A DNA stretch of 52,425 bases from an uncultured beta proteobacterium (GTDB lineage: Bacteria > Pseudomonadota > Gammaproteobacteria > Burkholderiales > Nitrosomonadaceae), in assembly GCA_900696615.1 (NCBI GenBank), contig CAADGS010000015.1, forward strand, positions 1 through 52,425, in the 5' to 3' direction. Made by a program: the position numbers and the translations under genes. This document shows positions 8,301 to 17,081 of this stretch, piece after piece. Position 1 is the first letter of the stretch; each line of letters begins with the position of its first letter. The notes under the pieces are model-generated. The model saw only the letters and a program-made list of their open reading frames with translations. It was not told the origin of the DNA and made no database searches.

Positions 8301-8774
8301 CTATTGCTTACTACCCATCGTAGAAACAAAATTCAAAACTTCTTGTACATGGCCTGGAACTTTCACACCACGCCATTCTTTACGGAGAATTCCTTGTTCA
8401 TCGATTACGAAGGTACTGCGTTCGATACCACGGGCTTGCTTGCCGTACATATTTTTCATCTTCATGACATCGAATAAATTGCAAACTTTCTCGTCTGTGT
8501 CACTAAGCAAATCAAACGGAAATTGCATTTTTTCTTTAAATTTCTCATGAGAGTTGATTGAGTCACGCGAAACGCCAACGATAATGCAATTTTTTTCCGA
8601 AAATGCTGACCAATGATCGCGAAAATCCTGGCCTTCCGTCGTACAGCCGGGTGTATCATCTTTGGGATAAAAGTAAATAACAAGTGTTTTTCCCAAATTG
8701 TCCGCTAAAGAAAAATTGCCTCCACCTGTGGCCGGTAATACAAAGTTTTCTACAGTCTGATCAAGTTTTACCAT
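8301..8774 (-). CDS. bcp: Thioredoxin-dependent peroxiredoxin (BCP/PrxQ family)
   Basis: A 157-residue peroxiredoxin that reduces hydrogen peroxide and organic peroxides. The peroxidatic cysteine (about residue 44) lies in FYPKDDTPGCTTE. The resolving cysteine normally five residues later in BCP is absent here (CTTEGQDF). Two other cysteines occur further on (about 62 and 97), so it may work as a 1-Cys enzyme or use a different partner. It starts 8 bp after ccmI on the same strand and is probably the last gene of the ccm transcript. Confidence 0.95.
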   Translation of the reverse strand: MVKLDQTVENFVLPATGGGNFSLADNLGKTLVIYFYPKDDTPGCTTEGQDFRDHWSAFSEKNCIIVGVSRDSINSHEKFKEKMQFPFDLLSDTDEKVCNLFDVMKMKNMYGKQARGIERSTFVIDEQGILRKEWRGVKVPGHVQEVLNFVSTMGSKQ

Positions 8775-8782
8775 GATTTTGA

Positions 8783-10153
8783 TTAAGGAATTTGCCTATC
8801 AATTACGATTGAAATGTCACTGTATCCCAGTTTGACCGACTCACTAAATCCTTGCAAATCACCGCTTGCAGGAACGGCCTGGCCGGACTTCGAAATCCTA
8901 GCTTCAATTACAATTTCCGGAAAACTTGACATTTTCATCGTTGGCATCATTGCCATATCATCGGTTAATATAAATGTTGCCGGCAAGTCGCTTACCTTCA
9001 AGCGCAAAATCGCTAATGGTACTTTCGGTCCAGTTTTAGCTCGCGCATAAATGAATAATGTGTCGCTGGAGGATGCTTTAGAAGCCAATTCAGGTTTTAG
9101 GGTTACGCGGCCAGATACAGATGTTGAATTTGCCGTGGTACCTGAACTTGCTTGAGCTAGTTGAGTTTCTGGAGCCACAGGTTGATGGTCCGTTTCCACC
9201 GATGAATTATCCTTAGCTGAGGAAGTTGTGTGAACAACTGGTTGCTCAGCCGCTTGTATTTTACCTGTGCCCATTGCCAACAACTTGGCCTCAGCTATGC
9301 TATCTTTAACAGACTTCGCTAAGGGTGAATCAGTAGGAATGGTGGTCAGCAGTTTCTCCCAATGCGCAGATGCTCCCGCATAATTTTCCTGTTCAAATTC
9401 CGCATGACCGGCTAATGCCAATGCTGGTGGAAATTCCGGATCAATCTTTAGTGCATCGTAGAGTAACTCCGCGGGTTTTCCAGCGAGTGTTCCTTGATTT
9501 TTAAGGCCAAGTGCGCGTGCGTAATCGCTAAGTATCTGTGGATTATTGGGCACTAACTCAGCAAGTTTGGCGTAAGTATTACTGGCCTCGGTGAAACGTT
9601 CCATCGCTGTATAGGTACGTGCCAACATCAGCCATCCTTCGACATCTTCGGGATTACTGCTCAACCTTGCAATAAGATTTTCCAGTGCCGCAGAAAAATC
9701 ATGACCATTCATATCATCGCCAATACCAGTACCACCACTTCGATCCATTTGCGTAACACTGGCTAACTGCGCTTGCGGCAATAATCCGCGCGTGTCGCCG
9801 ATATTCAAATACAAAAAAATGGCAGCAAGCGGAAATCCCAGCGTCAGAATCGCAGCTAATGCAATATTTTGAAACTTCTTATTCTTATTTAGTGTTAATT
9901 GTTCATGCCCGCTTACATCTTGCAACATGCGTTGCTGCAATTCTTGCTTACTTTTATTGTACTGCTCCCGGCTTAATATATCGTTCTCCAAGTCTCTATC
10001 GAGTTCAGCGATTTGATCGCGATATACCGTAATGTTGACGGCATCGTGCTCAATATTTGCCAAGTGATTGTCTTTATTACGTAATAGAGTGGGAATTATG
10101 AATAGCAAGGCTGCTACAATGAAGATACCAGAAATTACCCAAAAAGCCGTCAT
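8783..10153 (-). CDS. ccmI: Cytochrome c maturation protein CcmI (apocytochrome chaperone)
   Basis: A 456-residue membrane protein. An N-terminal hydrophobic anchor (WVISGIFIVAALLFIIPTL) is followed by a charged segment (RDQIAELDRDLE, characteristic of CcmI/CycH) and a second membrane helix near residue 100. TPR repeats occupy about 155-270 (VEGWLMLARTYTAMERF), and a C-terminal periplasmic domain follows. CcmI binds apocytochrome c and hands it to CcmF/CcmH. Its ATG overlaps the ccmH stop by four bases. A Ser/Thr-rich linker separates the TPR part from the last domain. Confidence 0.95.
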   Translation of the reverse strand: MTAFWVISGIFIVAALLFIIPTLLRNKDNHLANIEHDAVNITVYRDQIAELDRDLENDILSREQYNKSKQELQQRMLQDVSGHEQLTLNKNKKFQNIALAAILTLGFPLAAIFLYLNIGDTRGLLPQAQLASVTQMDRSGGTGIGDDMNGHDFSAALENLIARLSSNPEDVEGWLMLARTYTAMERFTEASNTYAKLAELVPNNPQILSDYARALGLKNQGTLAGKPAELLYDALKIDPEFPPALALAGHAEFEQENYAGASAHWEKLLTTIPTDSPLAKSVKDSIAEAKLLAMGTGKIQAAEQPVVHTTSSAKDNSSVETDHQPVAPETQLAQASSGTTANSTSVSGRVTLKPELASKASSSDTLFIYARAKTGPKVPLAILRLKVSDLPATFILTDDMAMMPTMKMSSFPEIVIEARISKSGQAVPASGDLQGFSESVKLGYSDISIVIDRQIP

Positions 10154-10629
10154 ACTTTTTTACCTTTTTTTTCTTCATCCAGTAATGCTTCCGCTTGTGC
10201 AAGTTGCTCGGGTGAAAGCGCTATGTCTTGAACCTGAACACGACGGCGCCTTAAATGAAAAATCAATGCTCCGAGCGAAATAACAAATAATATAATTGGA
10301 CCAAACCATAACAGAATGGTTGTTGATTTCATAGGAGGGTTATAAAGAATGAAATCTCCGTAACGATCAACCAGAAATTGAACAATTTCTTCATCTGATT
10401 TATTGGCTTTGATCTGCTCCCGAATCTCACGGCGAATGTCATTTGAAAATTCCGCACGGGAGTCCGATATAGGTTCATTCTGACAAACCAGACAACGCAA
10501 ATCCATTGTCAATGCCAGCATTCTTTTTTCAACTTCAGGATCTTCGGCAACAGGTACGGCTTCTTTTGCCCATCCTATCAACGGAATCATCAAAAGTAGC
10601 AAAAAAAACAATAACTTAGCTACTTTCAT
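10150..10629 (-). CDS. ccmH: Cytochrome c maturation thiol oxidoreductase CcmH
   Basis: About 159 residues from the ATG at 10629; the ORF track begins eight codons earlier. A signal peptide (KLLFFLLLLMIPLIGWA) leads into a periplasmic helical domain with the signature LRCLVCQNEPISDS. Its two cysteines reduce the apocytochrome haem-binding site. A C-terminal membrane helix (LLWFGPIILFVISLGALIF) follows. The inner ATG is preferred because it places the hydrophobic core of the signal directly after MKVAK. A GGAG is close before it, with short spacing. Confidence 0.95.
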   Translation of the reverse strand: MKVAKLLFFLLLLMIPLIGWAKEAVPVAEDPEVEKRMLALTMDLRCLVCQNEPISDSRAEFSNDIRREIREQIKANKSDEEIVQFLVDRYGDFILYNPPMKSTTILLWFGPIILFVISLGALIFHLRRRRVQVQDIALSPEQLAQAEALLDEEKKGKKV

Positions 10630-10689
10630 TACTCCATTTAATTGATATATCATGACAAGGCTAACCTTTAGTGTAGAAATACTTTAATT

Positions 10690-11220
10690 CTATGTTTGCT
10701 GCTGCAATTCTTTGATTAGCGGAATAATAGTTTTTTCCAACGAATCCACTGTTACTGGCCCAATTTGTTTGTGCCTAATGATACCTTGCTTATCAATAAC
10801 GTAAGTTTCCGGTACACCATAAACACCATAATCGATCCCAACTTTGCCTTCAATATCGACGATACTAATGGCATAGGGATCACCATAGCGTTTAAGCCAC
10901 TGTAATGCAGTACTACGTTCATCTTTATAATTGAGACCATAAATCGGCACAATCCCTGACTTCGCCAACTGCACCAATAACGGATGTTCATCACGGCAAG
11001 CAACGCACCATGATGCCCATACATTTAACATCCACACTTTACCAAGATTGTCGTCAGACGACATAGTTTTATCCGGTTCGTGTAATTGATTAAGTTGAAA
11101 TTTTGGTGCTGGTTTGTCGATCAACGGCGAAGGTACCTGCCGGGGATTTAGGGTTAATCCTACAAGCAGGAAAGCTGCCAACACCATAAATGCAAATAGA
11201 GGAATCAGATAGCGCATCAT
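10690..11220 (-). CDS. ccmG: Thiol:disulfide interchange protein CcmG/DsbE
   Basis: A 176-residue membrane-anchored thioredoxin-like protein. An N-terminal anchor (RYLIPLFAFMVLAAFLLVG) precedes a thioredoxin fold with the active site ASWCVACRDEHP. The conserved cis-proline region is GVYGVPETYVID. It keeps CcmH and apocytochrome cysteines reduced in the periplasm. The ATG overlaps the ccmF stop (ATGA). Length is normal. Confidence 0.96.
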   Translation of the reverse strand: MMRYLIPLFAFMVLAAFLLVGLTLNPRQVPSPLIDKPAPKFQLNQLHEPDKTMSSDDNLGKVWMLNVWASWCVACRDEHPLLVQLAKSGIVPIYGLNYKDERSTALQWLKRYGDPYAISIVDIEGKVGIDYGVYGVPETYVIDKQGIIRHKQIGPVTVDSLEKTIIPLIKELQQQT

Positions 11221-13259
11221 ACCTTAGTTGTCTCTGTCGCTAATTCAGCCTTAGATACTGCTGGTAATTCTTTAGGCTGTTGAGCTACTTCAACCTCCGT
11301 TGCAGGTACTACTGATTTCTTTTTACTAATTCTCAAACGATAGCGACGATCAGTCACAGAGGTAATGCCACCAATCGCCATCAATAAACATCCAAGCCAA
11401 ATCCAGTCAACAAACGGCTTATGATATGCACGCACTACCCATGCCCCATTCGTCAATGGTTCACCCAACGCTACATAAAGATCACGCAGCAATCCCGTAT
11501 CAATTGCCGCTTCGGTCATTGCCATACCTGAAGCATTGTAAGTACGTTTTTCCGGATACAAATTACGTACGAATTGATTATCTTTAAAAACCCCAATATC
11601 GCCGCGAACCGCTTTGTAATTCGGCCCAATGACATCACTGGTTCCATTGAATTGGAAAGCATAACCGCCAACAGTTACTTTACTTCCGATTTCCATGCGT
11701 ACATCTTTTTCGGTTTCATAGCCATTCACCAATGTGACGCCGATAATAAATACTGCCACACCCAAGTGCGCAAGGTGCATGCCATAATAGCTTCTCGATT
11801 GCTTCGCCAGTTTGGTAAATATGCTACCTTCACCACTCGTGTTCAGACGATGTTTCACACTAACCGCTACACAAACCACAATCCAGAAAGCCAGTAACAA
11901 ACCAAAACTAATCATTGGCTTCCATTCACCCATGAAATACGGCGCAATCAAAGCAGACACTAAACTCACTGCAAACGCCCAACGTAAACGAACCACCAAT
12001 GTTGGCAAACTCATTTGCTTCCATCTGGAAATAGGGCCAATACCTATCAGAAAAATTGCTGGAGTCATCACAGGAACAAAAACTGCTTCAAAATATGGAG
12101 GACCTACTGAAAGTTTTCCCAAACCCAAAGCATCAATAATCAATGGATATAAAGTTCCAAGCAATACACTTGCCGCTGCAACTAGTAACAAGATGTTATT
12201 AGTCAATAACATAGATTCTCGCGAAACCAAATCAAATTTTCCACCTAAACCAACTTTAGGTGCACGCCATGCAAACAATATCAAGGAAAAGCTGATTACA
12301 ACCACCAAGAAAATCAAAATAAATATACCGCGTGCAGGATCGGTGGCAAAAGCATGAACAGAGGTTAGTACACCCGACCGGACTAGGAAGGTTCCCAACA
12401 AGCTCAATGCAAATGCGCATATTGCTAATAAAACAGTCCAACTTTTGAAACTTCCCCGTTTCTCTGTAACAGCCAGCGAATGAACTAAAGCGGTTCCCAC
12501 TAACCAAGGCATGAATGAAGCATTTTCGACAGGATCCCAGAACCACCATCCGCCCCAACCTAATTCATAATACGCCCACCAGCTACCAAGCATAATTCCG
12601 AATGTCAAAAACACCCATGCAACAATCGTCCAAGGGCGAGACCAACGCGCCCAAGTCGCATCAAGCTTGCCACTCATCAATGCTGCAATCGCAAAAGCAA
12701 AAGCAATTGAAAAACCAACATATCCCATATAGAGCATTGGAGGATGAACTACCATCCCTGCATCCTGCAAGAGCGGATTTAAATCGCTGCCTTCAGTAGC
12801 GGCTGGCAACAATCGATCGAAAGGATTAGAAGTAATCAGCATGAATAAGTAGAAACCAATACTGACAAAACCTAATACTCCAAGTACTCGCGCCACAACA
12901 TCATCCGGTAACTGTTTACTGAAAACACTGACTGCCACGGACCAGCCTGCGAGCATCAATACCCATAGTAATAACGAACCTTCATGCGAACCCCAGGTAG
13001 CTGCTAGTCTGTACTGAAACGGTAATTCGGTATTTGAATTTTTGGCTACATTCAGAACTGAAAAATCACTACTGACAAAAGAGTAAGCCAAGCATAGAAA
13101 GGCTATCAATACAAATACGAATTGCCCTTGAACCACTGGTCTTGCAAGTGCAATCCAAGATGAGATACCGCGTGTTGCCCCAATGATGGGTAGTGTTCCT
13201 TGTACAACTGCTAAAAGCAAAGCAAGTATTAAAGCAAAATTACCAATTTCTGGAATCAT
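11217..13259 (-). CDS. ccmF: Haem lyase subunit CcmF
   Basis: A 680-residue polytopic membrane protein with more than ten hydrophobic segments. The tryptophan-rich WWD signature (ELGWGGWWFWDPVENASF) lies near residue 235. CcmF with CcmH and CcmI attaches haem covalently to apocytochrome c at the CXXCH site. The soluble segment near residue 515-600 carries the usual periplasmic loop. The C-terminal tail of about 45 residues is cytoplasmic and rich in V, E and A. It starts 78 bp after ccmE. Confidence 0.97.
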   Translation of the reverse strand: MIPEIGNFALILALLLAVVQGTLPIIGATRGISSWIALARPVVQGQFVFVLIAFLCLAYSFVSSDFSVLNVAKNSNTELPFQYRLAATWGSHEGSLLLWVLMLAGWSVAVSVFSKQLPDDVVARVLGVLGFVSIGFYLFMLITSNPFDRLLPAATEGSDLNPLLQDAGMVVHPPMLYMGYVGFSIAFAFAIAALMSGKLDATWARWSRPWTIVAWVFLTFGIMLGSWWAYYELGWGGWWFWDPVENASFMPWLVGTALVHSLAVTEKRGSFKSWTVLLAICAFALSLLGTFLVRSGVLTSVHAFATDPARGIFILIFLVVVISFSLILFAWRAPKVGLGGKFDLVSRESMLLTNNILLLVAAASVLLGTLYPLIIDALGLGKLSVGPPYFEAVFVPVMTPAIFLIGIGPISRWKQMSLPTLVVRLRWAFAVSLVSALIAPYFMGEWKPMISFGLLLAFWIVVCVAVSVKHRLNTSGEGSIFTKLAKQSRSYYGMHLAHLGVAVFIIGVTLVNGYETEKDVRMEIGSKVTVGGYAFQFNGTSDVIGPNYKAVRGDIGVFKDNQFVRNLYPEKRTYNASGMAMTEAAIDTGLLRDLYVALGEPLTNGAWVVRAYHKPFVDWIWLGCLLMAIGGITSVTDRRYRLRISKKKSVVPATEVEVAQQPKELPAVSKAELATETTKV

Positions 13260-13337
13260 GATTATATTTTTTCAAGTTAAAAATTTTTCAGGATTAAAAA
13301 ATGAATTCTTCAGAACACATTCATTTCCTTGGGAGAA

Positions 13338-13787
13338 TTACTGCGTTAACGACGCTTTTTGCGCTTTGGCAGCCCTTTCTAAAGCCTCGGCAGCTTCAGG
13401 GGGCATGTAATTTTCATCGTGCTTCGCAAGTACTTCATCAGCTTCAAAAACACCTGCGTTCGAAATTTTTCCTTGCGCCACTACACCTTTACCTTCACGA
13501 AATAAATCTGGCAGAATACCCGTATACACAACAGGGATAGTTTCTGCTGTATCAGTAACAGCAAAATGTACTGTAGTGGATCCGTCTTCGCGTTTAACGC
13601 TACCTTCCGCAACTAATCCGCCAATTCTAAAGCTTTTTCCGATAGGTGCTTCGTTTGCAACAACTTGAGATGGACTAAAGAAAAAAACCAAGTTACTTTG
13701 AAAAGCATTAAGTACCAACATTGAAGCAATACCTAATACAGTAATTCCTGCGACAATGAATGCAAGTTTTTTATGACGGGGTTTCAT
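13338..13787 (-). CDS. ccmE: Haem chaperone CcmE
   Basis: A 149-residue protein with an N-terminal membrane anchor ([19 protein letters not shown]) and a periplasmic beta-barrel. The covalent haem-binding histidine (about residue 123) lies in [12 protein letters not shown], with the conserved tyrosine four residues later. CcmE accepts haem from CcmABCD and passes it to CcmF. The ATG overlaps the ccmD stop by four bases. Confidence 0.97.
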   Translation of the reverse strand: MKPRHKKLAFIVAGITVLGIASMLVLNAFQSNLVFFFSPSQVVANEAPIGKSFRIGGLVAEGSVKREDGSTTVHFAVTDTAETIPVVYTGILPDLFREGKGVVAQGKISNAGVFEADEVLAKHDENYMPPEAAEALERAAKAQKASLTQ

Positions 13788-13969
13788 TTTTTATCTCTTC
13801 TTATATTAATGTTACGAATGAGACTATATTGCTTTTCTAAAGTTCGGCGACGATTTGAAATTAACCAAATTTCAGCAACTATACAAATTAATGTCACCAC
13901 ATACGAACCCCAAACATAAAGCCCATAGCCTCCCATTGCAAAAAAGTCCGATACACTTGACCAATTCAT
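13784..13969 (-). CDS. ccmD: Haem exporter accessory protein CcmD
   Basis: About 61 residues with one membrane helix ([20 protein letters not shown]) preceded by [16 protein letters not shown] and followed by the basic [10 protein letters not shown], the standard CcmD layout. It helps release holo-CcmE from CcmABC. The ORF track starts 12 codons upstream. The internal ATG at 13969 overlaps the ccmC stop as ATGA, the same coupling seen through the operon, and is preferred. Confidence 0.93.
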   Translation of the reverse strand: MNWSSVSDFFAMGGYGLYVWGSYVVTLICIVAEIWLISNRRRTLEKQYSLIRNINIRRDKK

Positions 13970-14712
13970 CGTATAGAATCCTTTTTCTGTAACTCCGCTA
14001 CCCATGCTGTATGACTTTCGCGTTCAATAATAATCACACGCACGCGTTTTAGTATGATTGCAATGGAATACATCCAGCTTGCAAACACCATAATCAACAT
14101 GCCTAACAGCATTGTCGATGCCATAGATGGAGCTTGATTAATACTAACTGACGCCCCCTGGTGCAAGGTATTCCACCATTGCACTGAGAAATAAATAATG
14201 GGAATATTCACTACACCAACTAGCGCAATAATCGCACCAGCTTTGTCAGCGCGACGCGGATCATCAATAGCCGCTTGTAAAGACATAAACCCTATATAAA
14301 GAAATAACAGAATTAATTCGGAAGTTAGCCTTGCATCCCATACCCACCAGGTTCCCCACATCGGCTTTCCCCATAATGAGCCTGTCCAGAGTGCAATGAA
14401 AGTAAACATAGCTCCTGTCGGCGCTATTGCAGTAGCAAACATTGAAGACAGCCTAGTGTTAAATGCCAAGCCAATACCCGCCCAAAAAGCCATCACAACA
14501 TACAGAAACATTGACATCCATGCAGCAGGTACATGGATAAAAATAATCCGATAAGCTTCACCTTGCTGGAAATCCGTAGGCGCCACAAAGAAACCAACAT
14601 AAAGGCCCGCAACTAGCGATATTACTGCGGCGAAAGCAAATATTGGAATCATTTTTCCTGCTAATGAGTAAAAACTCGCAGGAGAAGAATATTTGAACCA
14701 ATTGATCGTCAT
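13966..14712 (-). CDS. ccmC: Haem handling protein CcmC
   Basis: A 248-residue membrane protein with six hydrophobic segments and the WWD signature GTWWVWDARLTSELILLF. Conserved histidines occur in RIIFIHVPAAW and WWNTLHQGAS on either side. CcmC loads haem onto CcmE. A 203-bp gap without a gene separates it from ccmB upstream, unlike the tight overlaps elsewhere, so ccmC may have its own promoter in that AT-rich stretch. Confidence 0.97.
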   Translation of the reverse strand: MTINWFKYSSPASFYSLAGKMIPIFAFAAVISLVAGLYVGFFVAPTDFQQGEAYRIIFIHVPAAWMSMFLYVVMAFWAGIGLAFNTRLSSMFATAIAPTGAMFTFIALWTGSLWGKPMWGTWWVWDARLTSELILLFLYIGFMSLQAAIDDPRRADKAGAIIALVGVVNIPIIYFSVQWWNTLHQGASVSINQAPSMASTMLLGMLIMVFASWMYSIAIILKRVRVIIIERESHTAWVAELQKKDSIR

Positions 14713-14915
14713 ATCAAATGTTATAATTATTTTAATTAAAAGTAAGCTCTATATCTGAGACTGAATGACTTATTTTTATTTTGTCAATTCTATACTAAAA
14801 ACAAAAAAGAATTGCCTTCTATTTACAAATTCTAAATGCCAAAGATTATCTGGAAACCAATTCACACATTACAATACAAGTAGTAATGAATGCATCTCTC
14901 TTGAAGTGCGCTCAC

Positions 14916-15578
14916 TTATTCCAACGAAACACGGAGAGAAGAGGCCGTTGCCCAAGGAGCAAGCGCCAAGGATGCCAGTAAGAATGCGCCCAATAGCGAC
15001 AGGTGCGCGTCAAACCCAATCCCTGCCATATTTGCCTCTACCGCACCGGCACCAAAAATTAGCACTGGAATATACAATGGCAATACTAATAATGAAATCA
15101 GCACACTTCCACCTCGCAATCCCAATGTCAATGCCGCACCGATCGCGCCGATTAAGCTTAAAACCGGGGTTCCCAGAAGTAGAGTAAGTGTAAGCACCAC
15201 CAATGCTTCGGCTGGTAAATCGTATTGAATTCCTAATATCGGTGCCATTATTACTAGCGGAATACCTGTCACCAACCAATGAGCAAAAGCTTTTCCTAGA
15301 ACCAAGAGTGATAGCGATTGAGGTGATAGCAACATTTGTTCTAACGTGCCATCCATGTAATCATTAGAAAACATTCGGTTCAAAGACAACATTGAAGCCA
15401 ATAATGCAGCTACCCAAACCACACCGGGTGCCATTGCACGTAACATATTCATCTCAGGCCCCACACTCAGTGGAAAAAGACTCACTACGATTACGAAAAA
15501 AAATAGAGTGGTTAAGACATCGGATTGGCGGCGTATAGCTAACAGTAAATCACGTTTAATGATCCACATAATTATCAT
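14916..15578 (-). CDS. ccmB: Haem exporter ABC permease CcmB
   Basis: A 220-residue permease with about six membrane helices and the conserved loop RMFSNDYMDGTLEQMLLSP. With the ATPase CcmA and with CcmC/CcmD it drives release of haem-loaded CcmE. The ATG overlaps the ccmA stop (ATGA). A plus-strand ORF (14765-15187) over its end is a shadow. Confidence 0.96.
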   Translation of the reverse strand: MIIMWIIKRDLLLAIRRQSDVLTTLFFFVIVVSLFPLSVGPEMNMLRAMAPGVVWVAALLASMLSLNRMFSNDYMDGTLEQMLLSPQSLSLLVLGKAFAHWLVTGIPLVIMAPILGIQYDLPAEALVVLTLTLLLGTPVLSLIGAIGAALTLGLRGGSVLISLLVLPLYIPVLIFGAGAVEANMAGIGFDAHLSLLGAFLLASLALAPWATASSLRVSLE

Positions 15579-16201
15579 GCCAATTGAAGTTGCACGATAG
15601 ATGCAGCCGCAATATCAATTTCTTGATGTGTTGTCATCACAACCATGCCATCCTGTTGTAAGTGACGTTCTAATAAACCTTGTATAAACTTAACAGCCAT
15701 CGCATCCAACGCGACCAGAGGCTCATCTAGTATCCATAACGAAGTTTTGCAAGTTAGCAAACGCGCCAATCCTACTCTACGTCGCTGACCTTGAGATAGA
15801 ACCCTCACCAATAGCCGTTCCCTGCCACCTAAACCAAGATTCTCAAGTGCTTCACTTGCTTGATCCTCGCTAATTTCATATCCAGAAAGCGCACTTGAAA
15901 TTCGTAAATTCTCTATGACTGTCAAATCGTCCTTAGTACCACTTAAATGACCGATATAAGTCATGGCGGCAAAATAATCTTCATTTAAAACACGAATTGC
16001 TTCACCGCACCAGAGAATTTCACCTGCTGCAGGACTCGATAATCCGCATAACATACGTAACAAACTGGTTTTCCCACTGCCATTTGGACCACGCACTTGC
16101 ATCAGGCCGCCCGTTCCAAGAGAAAAATTAACATCCTTAAATAGCTCACGATCTCCGCGAGTGCATGCCAAATTAATCCCTTGTAACATTACCTTGGTCA
16201 A
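15575..16201 (-). CDS. ccmA: Haem exporter ABC ATPase CcmA
   Basis: A 208-residue ABC ATPase. Walker A GPNGSGKTSLL is at about residues 38-48, the signature region VLSQGQRRRVGLARL near 130, and Walker B LWILDEPLVALD with the H-loop MTTHQE near 185. It is the first gene of ccmABCDEFGHI on the minus strand. The 196-bp region upstream should hold the promoter, though I see no convincing box. Confidence 0.96.
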   Translation of the reverse strand: MTKVMLQGINLACTRGDRELFKDVNFSLGTGGLMQVRGPNGSGKTSLLRMLCGLSSPAAGEILWCGEAIRVLNEDYFAAMTYIGHLSGTKDDLTVIENLRISSALSGYEISEDQASEALENLGLGGRERLLVRVLSQGQRRRVGLARLLTCKTSLWILDEPLVALDAMAVKFIQGLLERHLQQDGMVVMTTHQEIDIAAASIVQLQLA

Positions 16202-16355
16202 TTACTAAATTAAAGCGCAAGATTATAGCTTATGAAGGGATCGATAACAGCAAATTTTAGGTACGAAAAATTCAAGGAGAAATGCTTGAATGTAATTTGA
16301 TAAGAAACCCTTTCGCCGATTAAAAATAAGCATCAATCTTAAAAGGTTATGCGAG

Positions 16356-16377
16356 AACCCCGTTAACAACGGGGGTT
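16356..16377 (-). terminator. Hairpin downstream of the PEP-CTERM gene, weak terminator
   Basis: AACCCCGTT and AACGGGGGTT form a 9-bp stem with one bulge and a 3-base loop, 20 bases after the stop of the minus-strand gene. No long T run follows, so termination may be incomplete. Confidence 0.4.
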
Positions 16378-16397
16378 TACAATGAAAAACTGATCGA

Positions 16398-17081
16398 TCA
16401 AATAGAAACTTTGTTCCGCTTACGGTATGCCGCCAGAACACCTAAAAACCCCAAGCCTGTTATGAGCATAAAATAGTGATTGGGCTCAAGCACAGGAGGT
16501 ATATCGGCCAGCGCGGTCTGCATCCGGTCAAAATAAATTCCGTCATCCATAACAGTGCCATAAAAAGTTATCGTAGAAAAAGCAACACTGTCGACTATCC
16601 CCACAAATGACTGACCAAAACTTGTACCCGTGTAGTCAGTAAAGAATGTCGCCGTATTACCATTCGATAACACCGCACTAAAATTGGTTGCACCTCTGGT
16701 ACCAAGATCCCCAACATCAATGGCAAATGCTGTTATTGGCTCCAAGAAGGTAAAGGTAATGCTATCAGGCGTAGCAAAATATACGCCTTGTGCACCATCT
16801 GTCGGCATTATGGCTGATACACCAAAAAATCCCGAGCACCAGGCAGAACCATCGCAAGATACTTCTACCGCAGGCGAAGCGAGCAAAGAAGCACCATTTC
16901 CAGTCGGTAACGACTCAAAACTTTCCATAGTAACCGCTGCAGAACCTAAGGCGGTACTAAAACTTGCCTCATCTGTGTATGTGGTAGTTGCCATTAAATT
17001 ACTATTTACTGCAAAACACGCCATCATTGTCACAACCACATATTTAAGAAAAAGAATTTCAGATTTCATAGCAGTAATCAT
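16398..17081 (-). CDS. Exported PEP-CTERM sorting-domain protein
   Basis: About 227 residues. The N-terminal signal peptide (ILFLKYVVVTMMACFAVNS) leads to a beta-rich body. The C-terminus has the tripartite sorting signal: LEPNHYF in place of VPEP, a hydrophobic helix (MLITGLGFLGVLAAY) and a basic end (RKRNK). Such proteins are processed by an exosortase and are usually surface or extracellular; no exosortase is in this window. The ATG at 17081 overlaps the upstream stop (ATGA) and is preferred over the ORF-track start at 17093. The substrate or partner is unknown. Confidence 0.85.
   Translation of the reverse strand: MITAMKSEILFLKYVVVTMMACFAVNSNLMATTTYTDEASFSTALGSAAVTMESFESLPTGNGASLLASPAVEVSCDGSAWCSGFFGVSAIMPTDGAQGVYFATPDSITFTFLEPITAFAIDVGDLGTRGATNFSAVLSNGNTATFFTDYTGTSFGQSFVGIVDSVAFSTITFYGTVMDDGIYFDRMQTALADIPPVLEPNHYFMLITGLGFLGVLAAYRKRNKVSI

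Noticed and set aside
11812-12357. 181-residue plus-strand ORF
   Set aside because: Antisense to ccmF, with composition rich in K, T and N expected of a shadow frame; no motif.
14765-15187. 140-residue plus-strand ORF between ccmC and ccmB
   Set aside because: Mostly antisense to ccmB, no ribosome-binding site, no recognisable domain.
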